From an uncultured Mailhella sp. (lineage in GTDB: Bacteria > Desulfobacterota > Desulfovibrionia > Desulfovibrionales > Desulfovibrionaceae), in NCBI GenBank assembly GCA_944323575.1, contig CALUTB010000003.1:1-57362 (forward strand): a stretch of 57,362 bases of DNA, in the 5' to 3' direction. Position numbers and translations under genes: made by a program. The notes below the pieces were generated by a model that was given only the letters and a program-made list of their open reading frames with translations, was not told the origin of the DNA and searched no databases. Positions 25,772 through 34,257 of the stretch are shown here, piece after piece (position 1 is the stretch's first letter; each line of letters opens with the position of its first letter).

Positions 25772-26470
25772 TCAGTGTTGTTCGTTTTCCGCGTCGGCCA
25801 TCATTTTTTCAAACATCAGGGCGTCAAGTCTGCGTCCCAGCCGCATCTGCCGGTAGCGCAGCAGAAGCATGGCAAGCCACATCATGCCGAAGCTCACCAC
25901 GCAGGCCGCCACGGCAACAGCCATTTCCGGTTCCAGTCCGCCGCCTTCTGAGGCAAATACCGAAGGATGAATGGAACGCCACAGTCTGGCGGACAGGAAC
26001 ACCAGCGGCACATCGAGAAAGCCGGCAATGGCTACGACGGAACAGAGTGCGGCACGGCGGTTTTCCGGCATGGGCATGGAGCGGAGGGCCATGCAGCCGG
26101 CATAGATGAACCACAGAATGAGCGCCGTCGTCAGACGCGGATCCCATGTCCACCACACTCCCCAGGAATGACGGCCCCAGATGGAGCCGGTGACGAGCGT
26201 GAGCGTGCACAGGAGCATGCCTGTTTCCACGGAAGCTGCAGAAAGAAGATCATACTTCGGCGCACGGGTCTTCAGATACAGAATGCTGGCCGTGCAGGAG
26301 ACGGCGAAACTGATGAGGCCCCACCATGCCAGCGGCAGATGTAGGTAAAATATCTTCTGCGCCATGCCCATGACCTGTTCTTCGGGCGCATACACAAAGA
26401 TCAGCCACTGACAGCCGGCAAGGGCGAGACTGCCGATGAGGGCAAGAAGTGCTGTACGGGATTGAGTCAT
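25772..26470 (-). CDS. ccmC: Haem exporter protein CcmC
   Basis: 232 residues with six membrane helices. The tryptophan-rich haem-handling signature of the family is present as WGVWWTWDPRLTTALILW, flanked by conserved His residues (YLHLPLAWWG and PSVF region). CcmC loads haem onto CcmE at the periplasmic face. Its ATG shares one base with the ccmB stop (TGATG). Confidence 0.93.
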   Translation of the reverse strand: MTQSRTALLALIGSLALAGCQWLIFVYAPEEQVMGMAQKIFYLHLPLAWWGLISFAVSCTASILYLKTRAPKYDLLSAASVETGMLLCTLTLVTGSIWGRHSWGVWWTWDPRLTTALILWFIYAGCMALRSMPMPENRRAALCSVVAIAGFLDVPLVFLSARLWRSIHPSVFASEGGGLEPEMAVAVAACVVSFGMMWLAMLLLRYRQMRLGRRLDALMFEKMMADAENEQH

Positions 26471-27150
26471 CAGTCATCTCCGCTGTAGACGAAGGGAAAA
26501 AGAAGAAGTCCTGCTCCCAGAAAAAGGCCATCGAAGGCCGCGGCAAGGCCGATCCAGCGCATCGTGTCGTCCAGCACGGGATCGGGATCAATGCCCGTGG
26601 AAACAAGACGTACACCGGCCAGAAGCATGGGAACCAGCAGGGGAAAGAGCACGATGGACAGCAGGGATTCCCTGCCGCCTCTGCCGACGGACAAAGCTCC
26701 GAGCAGAGAGCCGGAAGCCGCCATGCCGGCATCGCCGAGAAGAATACCGAGGATCGCCGTCGGCCATGCCGTGCCGAGATGCTGTCCGAGAAAGACAAAG
26801 ACTGCGGGCACGAAAATGCACTGGGCCGCGGCAAGCAGAAGGAGTCCGGCCAAGGCCTTGCCAAGCCATACGCTCTGTACGGGCGCGGGAAGCAGCACGA
26901 GACCGAGTCTTGCCTGTGCCGTTTCCTCCACGGCATAGAGCATGTTGAAGATGAGCACCTGACAAAATGCCGAGGCCAGCCAGAACATGGCCGCGGCAGC
27001 CTGCGGACTGAGCTTGTCTCCGGCGTTCAGGGAGAGGCTGAACAGAAAGACGAGAAGAAGTCCGAGCAACAGAGCCTGCATGAGACCTGCTCCCCGGGAG
27101 AACGTAAGCTTGAGGTCCTTGCCGCACAGTGCGAGCGCACATTTCAGCAT
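26470..27150 (-). CDS. ccmB: Haem exporter permease CcmB
   Basis: 226 residues with six hydrophobic segments, the normal size. Recognisable blocks are FWLASAFCQVLIFNMLYAVEE and SVWLGKALAGLLLLAAAQ (the first in part). It is the membrane partner of the ATPase CcmA and joins CcmC in the complex that frees haem-CcmE. It overlaps ccmA by 7 bases and ccmC by one. Confidence 0.92.
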   Translation of the reverse strand: MLKCALALCGKDLKLTFSRGAGLMQALLLGLLLVFLFSLSLNAGDKLSPQAAAAMFWLASAFCQVLIFNMLYAVEETAQARLGLVLLPAPVQSVWLGKALAGLLLLAAAQCIFVPAVFVFLGQHLGTAWPTAILGILLGDAGMAASGSLLGALSVGRGGRESLLSIVLFPLLVPMLLAGVRLVSTGIDPDPVLDDTMRWIGLAAAFDGLFLGAGLLLFPFVYSGDD

Positions 27151-27788
27151 GACAGTCCTCCTGATTCTTCCCGGAGCGAGCGGTTTTCCAGCGTCAGAAT
27201 ACGGTCGGCGTGTCTGGCGTCATCATCGGTATTGTGGCTGATCCACAGTACGGCGGAGCCCTTGTCGCGCTCCTGCAGCATGAGATCCATCAGCATGCGT
27301 CGGGAGGAGACGTCGAGTCCCGTAGCAGGCTCGTCCAGCAGAATGAGCGACGGTTCCGCAAGAAGCAGTCTTGCCAGATTCAGGCGCTGTGCCATTCCGC
27401 GGGAAAAGATGCCCGCCCGTTCATGAGCGTGGCGTGAAAGACCTACGGTCTCAAGGGCTTTTTTCGTCCGTTCGGCAGGTTGATCCAGTCCCGCGGCTCT
27501 TGCCCAGAACATCAGATTTTCTTCGGCATCCAGTCCGGGATAGAGAAAGGTGGCGTGAGCCATGTACCCCAGCTTGTCGTCGGAAACGCGACGCATCACG
27601 GTGCCTGCGTCGGGTCTGGTGAGTCCGGCCATGATGCGCATGAGCGTGGACTTGCCGGCGCCGTTTGCGCCGGCAAGAAGCGAAAGCGTTCCCGGCATGA
27701 GCGCAACGTCGATGCGGCGGAACAGCAGCCTGGGACCGAAGGCCTTGGTCACGCCCCGAAGTTCCAGCAGCGGATGATTCTCTTCCAT
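27144..27788 (-). CDS. ccmA: Haem exporter ATP-binding protein CcmA
   Basis: 214 residues, one ABC ATPase domain. Walker A is GANGAGKSTLM, the signature region is FSRGMAQRLNLARLLL, Walker B is LILLDEPATGLD, and the switch His is in VLWISHNTDDD. I chose the ATG at 27788, one base after the ccmF stop; a frame extending to 27818 would overlap ccmF by 30 bases. With CcmB it provides energy for releasing haem-loaded CcmE. Confidence 0.94.
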   Translation of the reverse strand: MEENHPLLELRGVTKAFGPRLLFRRIDVALMPGTLSLLAGANGAGKSTLMRIMAGLTRPDAGTVMRRVSDDKLGYMAHATFLYPGLDAEENLMFWARAAGLDQPAERTKKALETVGLSRHAHERAGIFSRGMAQRLNLARLLLAEPSLILLDEPATGLDVSSRRMLMDLMLQERDKGSAVLWISHNTDDDARHADRILTLENRSLREESGGLSC

Positions 27789-27789
27789 G

Positions 27790-29712
27790 TCAGCGTTCCG
27801 CAACCGTGCCGTCTTCAATAGGGGAGGCGCCGTTCCGACGGCGTCCTGGCCGCAGGGAGAGAATCGGAGCGAGGCTCATCAAAGCGCCGCCTATCCACAG
27901 CCAGTTTACAAGCGGGTTGGAACTCATACGCAGGACGGCCTTCTCTCCGTTGACGCCGAGAAGCGTGGCATAGAACTCGTTGCCCAGAGACGGATAGGTC
28001 GTAGCCTCGGAAAAGGCATAACGCGAGAACTTGTCATAAAGTCGGCGTTGAGGAGAAACGGTGCCCACGATGCTGCCGTCCATGGAAAGCTGAAGCTCCG
28101 CCTCGATGAATTCAAAGGTGGAATCCCTGCCCTGATAGAGATTGGCGAGGGTCACGCTGTAGGGGCCGACTTGTGTTACATCTCCTGCGGCGAGTTCCAC
28201 TTCGACTTCCTGTTTGTATGGGCCGGAGAACGATATGCCAAGAGCGATGAGTGCCACGCCTGCATGAACAATGCAGGCCGAGAAGGAAGGCATCCATGCC
28301 CGCGTGGACTTTTCAGCCAGAAGCAGCGCCGTGCTCACGAGCAGTGCCGTACTCAGAGAGGCGGACATGAGAGGCAGAGCCTGTGTGACGCCTGCACGCC
28401 AGAACACGATAAGCGCACCGCAGAAGGCGGCGAACACGATGAGCAGTTTTTTCCAGTCACGGATGCCGCCTTGCCATCTGAGCCATGGACAGGCAACGAG
28501 AATGGCCAGCATCACGGCAAAGAGAGGCAGGCAGACGCTGTTGTAGAAATGCTGCTCCAGACCTACGGGACGCTCCGTCCAGAGTCTGCTTATGACGGGC
28601 CAGAGCGTGGCGAGAAGAATGATGAGGCATATGGCCATGAGCAGCCATATCGTCATGACGACAAAGCCTTCCCTCGTTTCCAGTCCTCCCAGCTCCCGGG
28701 AGCGGTCCGTGTCGGCCCGGAAGGAAATAAAGATGATGAAGAGCAGAAAGACCAGCACGAAGACGAGCAGGTAGGGACCTGTGCCGTTTCCGCCGAAGGC
28801 GTGCACGGAGTTGACCACGTTGCCGCGTACGAGATAGGTCGCAAAAAAGGCCGATACCGTGGTCAGACTTATGAGAAAGATGTTGACGCGGTGAAGTTTG
28901 CCGCGCCTTGTCTCCACAAGACCGGTATGCAGAGCTGCCGTGCCGATGAGCCAGGGCAGAAGCGAGGCGTTTTCCACAGGATCCCATGCCCAGTATCCGC
29001 CCCATCCCAGTTCCATGTAGGCCCACCAGCCGCCGAGTACGATGCCGGCAGTGAGGAAGAGCCAGCCGGTAAGGGTGAAGGGGCGTGCTACGTCAAGCCA
29101 TTGTCTGGCATCTTTCTGCGAACTTACGGCCTGTGCGAGAGCGAGACATCCGGGAATGACGAATCCGCCGTATCCGAGGAAGAGCAGCGGAGGATGGAAG
29201 ATCATGCCGGGGTTCTGAAGCAGGGGGTTCAGCCCTTGGCCGTCGGCCGGGGCGGGGACGCTTTGCAGAAAAGGATTGCTCCAGGTGGAGAGCAGCAGTC
29301 CGAAGAAGGCCATGATGGAAAGAAAGAACACCATGAACCAGCTGCGCGTCTCCTCGCTGAGAGTGCGATAGGTCCGGGTAAAGAGAAAGGCGGTTCCGCA
29401 GACGGACACCATGAGCGCCCAGAACAGCATGGAACCTTCGTGACCTCCCCAGAAAGCTGTGCAGCGGTAGAACAGCGGAAGCGCTCTGTCGGTATAGCTG
29501 GCCACATAATCCACAGAGAAATCGCTGACGACGAGGGCATACATCAGAATGCCGGATGCACCGATCAGGCAGAGGGATCCGAGTCCCTGCGCGTATTCAA
29601 TCCAGCGCAGTTCGGAGGTTTTTCCCTGCCAGAGCTGGGCCGTCCCGATGGCGGCGCCTGCCAGAGAACAGAACAGGGTGGCGAGCAGACAGGCATAAGC
29701 GGCAAGATACAT
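27790..29712 (-). CDS. ccmF: Cytochrome c haem lyase subunit CcmF
   Basis: 640 residues with about 14 or 15 membrane helices. The haem-handling WWD-type signature is GGYWAWDPVENASLLPWL, with conserved His in HPPLLFLGYGG and GGHEGSMLFWAL. CcmF ligates haem to CxxCH motifs in exported apocytochromes. It lies between ccmE and ccmA. No CcmH or CcmG gene is present in this operon, so CcmF probably works without them here. Confidence 0.95.
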   Translation of the reverse strand: MYLAAYACLLATLFCSLAGAAIGTAQLWQGKTSELRWIEYAQGLGSLCLIGASGILMYALVVSDFSVDYVASYTDRALPLFYRCTAFWGGHEGSMLFWALMVSVCGTAFLFTRTYRTLSEETRSWFMVFFLSIMAFFGLLLSTWSNPFLQSVPAPADGQGLNPLLQNPGMIFHPPLLFLGYGGFVIPGCLALAQAVSSQKDARQWLDVARPFTLTGWLFLTAGIVLGGWWAYMELGWGGYWAWDPVENASLLPWLIGTAALHTGLVETRRGKLHRVNIFLISLTTVSAFFATYLVRGNVVNSVHAFGGNGTGPYLLVFVLVFLLFIIFISFRADTDRSRELGGLETREGFVVMTIWLLMAICLIILLATLWPVISRLWTERPVGLEQHFYNSVCLPLFAVMLAILVACPWLRWQGGIRDWKKLLIVFAAFCGALIVFWRAGVTQALPLMSASLSTALLVSTALLLAEKSTRAWMPSFSACIVHAGVALIALGISFSGPYKQEVEVELAAGDVTQVGPYSVTLANLYQGRDSTFEFIEAELQLSMDGSIVGTVSPQRRLYDKFSRYAFSEATTYPSLGNEFYATLLGVNGEKAVLRMSSNPLVNWLWIGGALMSLAPILSLRPGRRRNGASPIEDGTVAER

Positions 29713-29796
29713 GAAGTCTCCTGAAAAAGGAAAACGGACGGAGAAAAAGGGAAAACGCCCGGCAGCGGAAGGGGACGGACAGCCGCCCCCCTGTGC

Positions 29797-30207
29797 TCAG
29801 GCGTGTTCCCGGTTGCTTTTTTCGTATTTGGAGGGGCATTTGGTCATGAGCGTTCTGGCGGTGAAGTCCTTTCCCTCCATGCGGCCTTCCACGATGACTT
29901 CCGCGCCCTTCTCGAACGTGTCCGGCAGGGCGCCGCGATAGTGAACGCGGATGCCCTGTTCGGGGTGTTCGATGTCGAGCAGCGTGAAACTTGCTCCAAG
30001 ACCGTTCTGAGGCTTGATGATGTCGTCCGCAGCCACGCCGAACAGTCTTGCCGATTTCAGCTTTTCCGACGGCATGGCGACGGCTTCGGACACATTCAGG
30101 TGATACATGCTGCCTTCGGAGAGCGCAGACCACAGCATGAACCCCACACCTCCGGCAAAAAGAACGAAGGCCGCAATATATATGGACAGATTTTTTTTCG
30201 TCGACAT
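29797..30207 (-). CDS. ccmE: Cytochrome c maturation haem chaperone CcmE (CxxxY variant)
   Basis: 136 residues. One N-terminal helix (about 6-28) anchors an OB-fold with RVHYRGALPDTFEKGAEVIVEG. In most bacteria haem binds covalently to His in an HxxxY motif near the C-terminus. Here the matching place reads KCPSKYEK, that is CxxxY, the variant known from Desulfovibrio-type systems that lack CcmG and CcmH. The start at 30207 follows a perfect AGGAGG site; an upstream frame to 30273 is not needed. It heads the operon, 84 bases before ccmF. Confidence 0.93.
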   Translation of the reverse strand: MSTKKNLSIYIAAFVLFAGGVGFMLWSALSEGSMYHLNVSEAVAMPSEKLKSARLFGVAADDIIKPQNGLGASFTLLDIEHPEQGIRVHYRGALPDTFEKGAEVIVEGRMEGKDFTARTLMTKCPSKYEKSNREHA

Positions 30208-30355
30208 GATCCACCTCCTGAAGGATGAATAAGCATCGGTCAGGTCGTTGTCGTTTTCAGTGACCGAAATCACGGGAGCATGGGACGGGTACGGATCCGT
30301 CCCGTGAGAACTCTGACAGATTTCATGTCGTCATGCAAGTAGGAATTGTTCCTGT

Positions 30356-30828
30356 TTAGAATTCTTTGTAATGTCCGGCTTCGACGGAAGCGGTGGTCTT
30401 TGCCCGGCGGCTTCTCGCCACCGTCCGAAGATCGGCGGCCACGTCGCTTTCATCCACAATTTTCCGACCCGGCAGCGCTCCATGACGTCCTCGAGGGAGA
30501 TGACGCCTGCAAGTCCCCCGTACAGCAGGACCAGAACCGTGAACAGCGCGGCAAAACAGGGCATGCTTTCGGCTCCGAATGCCGCGGCGGCCAGAGCTCC
30601 GGCAAGCGAGGCGCCGGCGGTGTTGGCTATGGTGTTCAGGGTGAGTATGGCAGAGATGGGTTGATCGACGTTGGAGCGCATATGGTACAGAATCCTGCCG
30701 GATCGGGACCCTGATTCCTTCATTTTTTCGAGGGTGGTCCACGGAATGGAACAGAGCATGGCTTCCATGGTGGAACAGAGTGCGGAAATGGACAGGGCAA
30801 GAACGATGGCAATGATGAGGGAGGTCAT
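30356..30828 (-). pseudogene. CNNM/CorC (DUF21-CBS) family protein, broken
   Basis: The N-terminal 100 residues match the DUF21 membrane domain (ALCSTMEAMLCSIPWTTLEKMK, in part, and LNTIANTAGASLAGALA). The reading then jumps directly to a CBS-region signature (GVISLEDVMER), and after a frameshift continues as KIVDESDVAADLRTVA to a stop at 30356. Most of the second half of DUF21 and the first CBS repeat are missing. A full gene is about 340 to 440 residues, so this is an internal deletion plus a frameshift. Intact members are thought to transport or sense divalent metals. Confidence 0.75.
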
Positions 30829-30879
30829 GACAGGCCGAGGTTGAGGGGTAATGCGACTCAGTCCAGGCGGAGAAAGGCG

Positions 30880-31323
30880 CTACGGCAATGGGGACTCAGC
30901 GTTTTTATGCGAAAAGACCGGATGATCCTGCGGCAGCGGTTCCATGGAGCAGTTGACGGTAAGCCCTTTTCTTTCAAGACAGCTGCTTCCCCATGCATAC
31001 ATGGCTTCCAGCACGGGACGTATGCTCAGTCCGAATTCAGTGAGGGAATATTCCACACGTGGAGGAATGACGGGATAGATCTCCCTGTGCACGAGGCCGT
31101 CGCCTTCCATCTCTCTGAGCTGCTGCGTCAGCATCTTGGGCGTGGCGGCGGGAACGGCGCGGCGCAGTTCGGAAAACCTCATGGGGCCGGAAATGAGCTT
31201 CCAGAGAATGAGCGTCTTGTACTTGCCGCCGATCATGTCGAGCGTAGCTTCCACGGGGCAGTGGAGTTCTTCGCCGGCCGGCTGCGTGCTTCGGGAACAG
31301 CAGCAGTTGTTCATCGTGTCCAT
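30880..31323 (-). CDS. HxlR-family transcriptional regulator
   Basis: 147 residues with the MarR-like winged helix of HxlR regulators: CPVEATLDMIGGKYKTLILW, then RFSELRRAVPAATPKMLTQQLREME and the wing PPRVEYSLTEFG (quoted in parts). The N-terminus carries a run of three Cys (NNCCCSRS) and another Cys in HCPVE, suited to thiol or metal sensing. I chose MDTMNN at 31323 with AAGGA upstream. It diverges from copZ-copA; an inverted repeat lies between them, so it probably controls itself and maybe the copper genes. HxlR is not a usual copper regulator. Confidence 0.88.
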   Translation of the reverse strand: MDTMNNCCCSRSTQPAGEELHCPVEATLDMIGGKYKTLILWKLISGPMRFSELRRAVPAATPKMLTQQLREMEGDGLVHREIYPVIPPRVEYSLTEFGLSIRPVLEAMYAWGSSCLERKGLTVNCSMEPLPQDHPVFSHKNAESPLP

Positions 31324-31344
31324 ACCAGTATCCTTTTGGGAACT

Positions 31345-31363
31345 ATGTACCAAAAAAGTACAT
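31345..31363. promoter_or_regulatory. Candidate HxlR operator
   Basis: ATGTAC (31345-31350) and GTACAT (31358-31363) form a perfect inverted repeat around 7 bases, 22 bases before the regulator start and next to the -35 box of the divergent promoter. HxlR proteins bind short dyads of this type. Confidence 0.5.
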
Positions 31364-31365
31364 TC

Positions 31366-31393
31366 TTGCTTACAGCATATTCATAGCTATAAA
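31366..31393 (+). promoter_or_regulatory. Promoter of copZ-copA
   Basis: TTGCTT (31366-31371), 16 bases, TATAAA (31388-31393). It lies three bases from the inverted repeat at 31345-31363, so a bound regulator would touch the -35 box. Confidence 0.5.
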
Positions 31394-31453
31394 GAAAGCA
31401 TAAGTCAAACGTTCGGCGGAATCATCTGCCGGTCGAAAAAGGAGAGACGTATC

Positions 31454-31663
31454 ATGAAGAAAGTCATCAGCATTGAAGGCATGCGCTGCGGACACTGCAC
31501 CGCCAGTGTGGACAAGGCTCTGCGGGAGATCGCGGGCGTGAGCGATGTTACGGTTGATCTTGCCGCCAAAAAGGCCGAGGTCGAAGCTGCCGATACCGTG
31601 ACCGATGATGCGCTCAGAAAGGCTGTGGACGATCTCGGGTTCCAGGTCTCAGAGATCCGATAG
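31454..31663 (+). CDS. copZ: Heavy-metal (copper) chaperone, CopZ-like
   Basis: 69 residues, one HMA domain. The metal-binding loop is GMRCGHCTASV, with the two Cys in CxxC. The fold is the full beta-alpha-beta-beta-alpha-beta and ends at FQVSEIR. It would carry Cu(I) to the P-type ATPase encoded 175 bases downstream. The start follows GGAGAG at a good distance. A 13-bp hairpin lies between the two genes, which may set their ratio. Confidence 0.9.
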   Translation: MKKVISIEGMRCGHCTASVDKALREIAGVSDVTVDLAAKKAEVEAADTVTDDALRKAVDDLGFQVSEIR

Positions 31664-31675
31664 TCGGGAGAAGAT

Positions 31676-31705
31676 GTCCGGGCAGAATGAAGATTCTGTC
31701 CGGAC
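31676..31705 (+). promoter_or_regulatory. Intercistronic hairpin between copZ and copA
   Basis: GTCCGGGCAGAAT (31676-31688) pairs with ATTCTGTCCGGAC (31693-31705) with one G-T wobble and a GAAG loop. There is no T-run, so it is more likely an mRNA stabiliser or processing site than a terminator. Confidence 0.5.
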
Positions 31706-31837
31706 GAGCGTTTCCGAATCGTTTGCATCGGCCGCAGGGAAGGCGTCTTGCCTGCCGGCAGACTTCTTTTCTGATGCCAGAGGCCGTTTTCCCATGTTTT
31801 CCTCCGGATTCATTGTGCGTCCGGTAAAGAGAGTTCC

Positions 31838-34129
31838 ATGAAAAACAATTCTGAAATACTCAGATTCCGCATTGACGGCATGGCCTGCGGGGCATGTTCC
31901 GCCCGCTCTCAACGAGCGCTCAGCAGCATGGAGCACATAGACAGCGCCACGGTCAGTCTCGCCGACGGGACGGCGCAGATCCGCCCCGCGGAAGGTGCAC
32001 TGGATGGCGGTCTGGAGCCGTTTATCCGTGAAGTGACGGAACGGGTGGACAGGCTCGGTTTCAAGGCGTCCTATCTTCCTCCGGATGTCGATGAGCACGA
32101 TCTCTGGGAGAGCGAGCAGAAAAAGACCATGGCCGATCTTGCCGTGCGTCGCCGCCGTCTCGTGACGGAATTTCTTTTTGCCCTGCCTCTCGTGGTCGTG
32201 GCCATGGGCAGTCACTGGGGACTGCCTTTGCCTTCCTGGCTTTCTCCGGATGAAAGTCCTCTGATTTTTGCCCTGTTCCAGCTTCTTCTGACACTGCCTA
32301 TCGTCTGGTCCGGTCGCGATTTTTACAGGCACGGCATACCGCTTCTTCTGCGCGGCGCTCCCAACATGGATTCTCTTGTGGCCATGGGAACGGGGGCTGC
32401 GCTGCTTTACAGCCTGTGGAGTACGCTGGAAATCGCCGTTGGGCCTTCTCCTGAAGAAGCGCATCAGGCCGTCATGGGGCTGTACTACGAATCTGCCGGT
32501 ATGCTCATTGCCCTTATCTCCCTCGGAAAGTATCTGGAAGCCGTTTCCCGCACCAGAACATCCGAAGCCATCCGGGGATTGATGGAGTTGACTCCCGAGC
32601 AGGTGGAGCGCGTGCTGCCGGACGGAAGCGTCAGGGAAATTCCCGTGCGTGCCGTCATGCCCGGAGACAGGCTGCTTATCAAGCCCGGCTCCCGCATTCC
32701 TGTGGACGGCGTGGTGTCTGAAGGATCATCCGCCCTCGACATGTCCAGTCTGACGGGCGAATCCATGCCCGTGGACGTGACCGAGGGCGACGAGGTCAAT
32801 GCCGGCACGCTGAACGTAAGCGGTTCCTTTGTCATGGAGGCCCGTCGCGTAGGTGCGGATACGGCCCTTGCCCGCATCATCCATCTGGTACGTGAGGCGC
32901 AGGGATCCAAGGCTCCCATTGCCGGTCTGGCCGACCGCATCAGTCTTTACTTCGTTCCTGCCGTCATAACCGTGGCCACGGCTGCGGCTCTTGCATGGCT
33001 GTTTTTCGGGCATCTGCCTTTCGGCGAGGCGCTGCGCATGTTCGTCGCCGTGCTTGTGGTGGCCTGTCCGTGTGCGCTCGGTCTGGCTACGCCCATGTCC
33101 ATCATGGTGGCTACGGGACGCGGCGCTCAGCTTGGCGTGCTCATGAAGAACGGCACGGCGCTGGAGGCGTCGGGACATCTTGACATCATCGTGTTCGACA
33201 AGACGGGAACACTGACGGAAGGAAGTCCCCGACTGATCAGTATTTACGCTGAGGGCATGGAAGAGAACGAAGCTCTTACGATGGCCGCTTCTCTGGAGGC
33301 AGCTTCCGAGCATCCCCTGGCGCGGGCCGTCCTCGATGCCGCCGCTTCGCGCGGTATCATCGTCAGGCCCGTGGAAGGCTTTCTCGCCGTAGGAGGCGCC
33401 GGCGTGACTGGCAGCGTGGATGGCCGTCCTCTTCTGCTCGGCAACGAGCGTCTTCTTGAGAATCACGGGATAACGCTTTCCCCGGAGCAGAAGGCACGGA
33501 TGCTCCGTCTGGCCGATGACGGTCAGACGCCGCTTCTTCTTGCCGCGGACGGCGTGTTCGCAGCCATGCTCGGCGTGGCTGATCCTCTGCGGGAGGAGAC
33601 GCCCGAAGTCGTTCGTGAACTCCGCGGCATGGGATGCAGGGTCATGATGCTGAGCGGCGATAATGAGCGTACGGCTCGTGCCGTGGCAGCCAGGGCCGGC
33701 ATTGATGATGTGGTTGCGGGCGTTCTGCCCGACGGCAAGGAACAGGTGATTTCCCGTCTTCAGGCCGAGGGACGGCGTGTAGGCATGGTGGGAGACGGCA
33801 TCAATGATGCCCCTGCCCTTGCCCGTGCCGATGTGGGCATGGCCATGGGATCAGGCATCGACGTGGCCATGGAGGCCGGAGACGTGGTGCTGCTGCGCGG
33901 ACTTCCCGGCGTGAAGACGGCGCTCGGCCTTGGTCGCGCCACGTTGGCCAACATTCGTCTCAGCCTGTTCTGGGCCTTTGCCTACAACGTGCTTCTTGTT
34001 CCCGTCGCCGCGGGCGTTCTGCTGCTGTTCGGTGGTCCGGCCATGTCTCCCATGCTGGCGGGCGCGGCCATGTCCCTTTCTTCCGTATCCGTGGTGCTCA
34101 ATGCGTTGCGATTGAGAAGGTTCCGCTGA
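31838..34129 (+). CDS. copA: Copper-exporting P1B-type ATPase
   Basis: 763 residues. An N-terminal HMA domain (about 6-72) has GMACGACSA. Eight membrane helices carry the transport site CPC in VVACPCALGLATP. Catalytic motifs are SLTGES (actuator), DKTGTLTEG (phosphorylated Asp), SEHPLA and VGDGINDAPALA. The last helix ends with MSLSSVSVVLNALRL, the Met-Ser-Ser type seen in Cu(I) pumps. It pumps Cu(I) out of the cytosol. It follows copZ and is closed by a strong terminator shared with lon. Confidence 0.95.
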   Translation: MKNNSEILRFRIDGMACGACSARSQRALSSMEHIDSATVSLADGTAQIRPAEGALDGGLEPFIREVTERVDRLGFKASYLPPDVDEHDLWESEQKKTMADLAVRRRRLVTEFLFALPLVVVAMGSHWGLPLPSWLSPDESPLIFALFQLLLTLPIVWSGRDFYRHGIPLLLRGAPNMDSLVAMGTGAALLYSLWSTLEIAVGPSPEEAHQAVMGLYYESAGMLIALISLGKYLEAVSRTRTSEAIRGLMELTPEQVERVLPDGSVREIPVRAVMPGDRLLIKPGSRIPVDGVVSEGSSALDMSSLTGESMPVDVTEGDEVNAGTLNVSGSFVMEARRVGADTALARIIHLVREAQGSKAPIAGLADRISLYFVPAVITVATAAALAWLFFGHLPFGEALRMFVAVLVVACPCALGLATPMSIMVATGRGAQLGVLMKNGTALEASGHLDIIVFDKTGTLTEGSPRLISIYAEGMEENEALTMAASLEAASEHPLARAVLDAAASRGIIVRPVEGFLAVGGAGVTGSVDGRPLLLGNERLLENHGITLSPEQKARMLRLADDGQTPLLLAADGVFAAMLGVADPLREETPEVVRELRGMGCRVMMLSGDNERTARAVAARAGIDDVVAGVLPDGKEQVISRLQAEGRRVGMVGDGINDAPALARADVGMAMGSGIDVAMEAGDVVLLRGLPGVKTALGLGRATLANIRLSLFWAFAYNVLLVPVAAGVLLLFGGPAMSPMLAGAAMSLSSVSVVLNALRLRRFR

Positions 34130-34197
34130 TATGTGTGGAATGTTCGTTTTTTCCTCTTCTTGATGTCGTCTGATTCTACGCCGCGCCGTGATTAGAT

Positions 34198-34240
34198 GAA
34201 AGCCCCTTCCGGAAGAAGTCCGGAAGGGGCTTTCATTGTC
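34198..34240. terminator. Bidirectional terminator between copA and lon
   Basis: A perfect 16-bp stem, GAAAGCCCCTTCCGGA (34198-34213) with TCCGGAAGGGGCTTTC (34219-34234). It sits between convergent genes. Confidence 0.85.
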
Positions 34241-34257
34241 CGGAGCGTTTCCGCGTC

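Noticed and set aside
27787..29724. A 645-codon plus-strand frame opposite ccmF
   Set aside because: An antisense shadow with low-complexity, charged composition and no domain.
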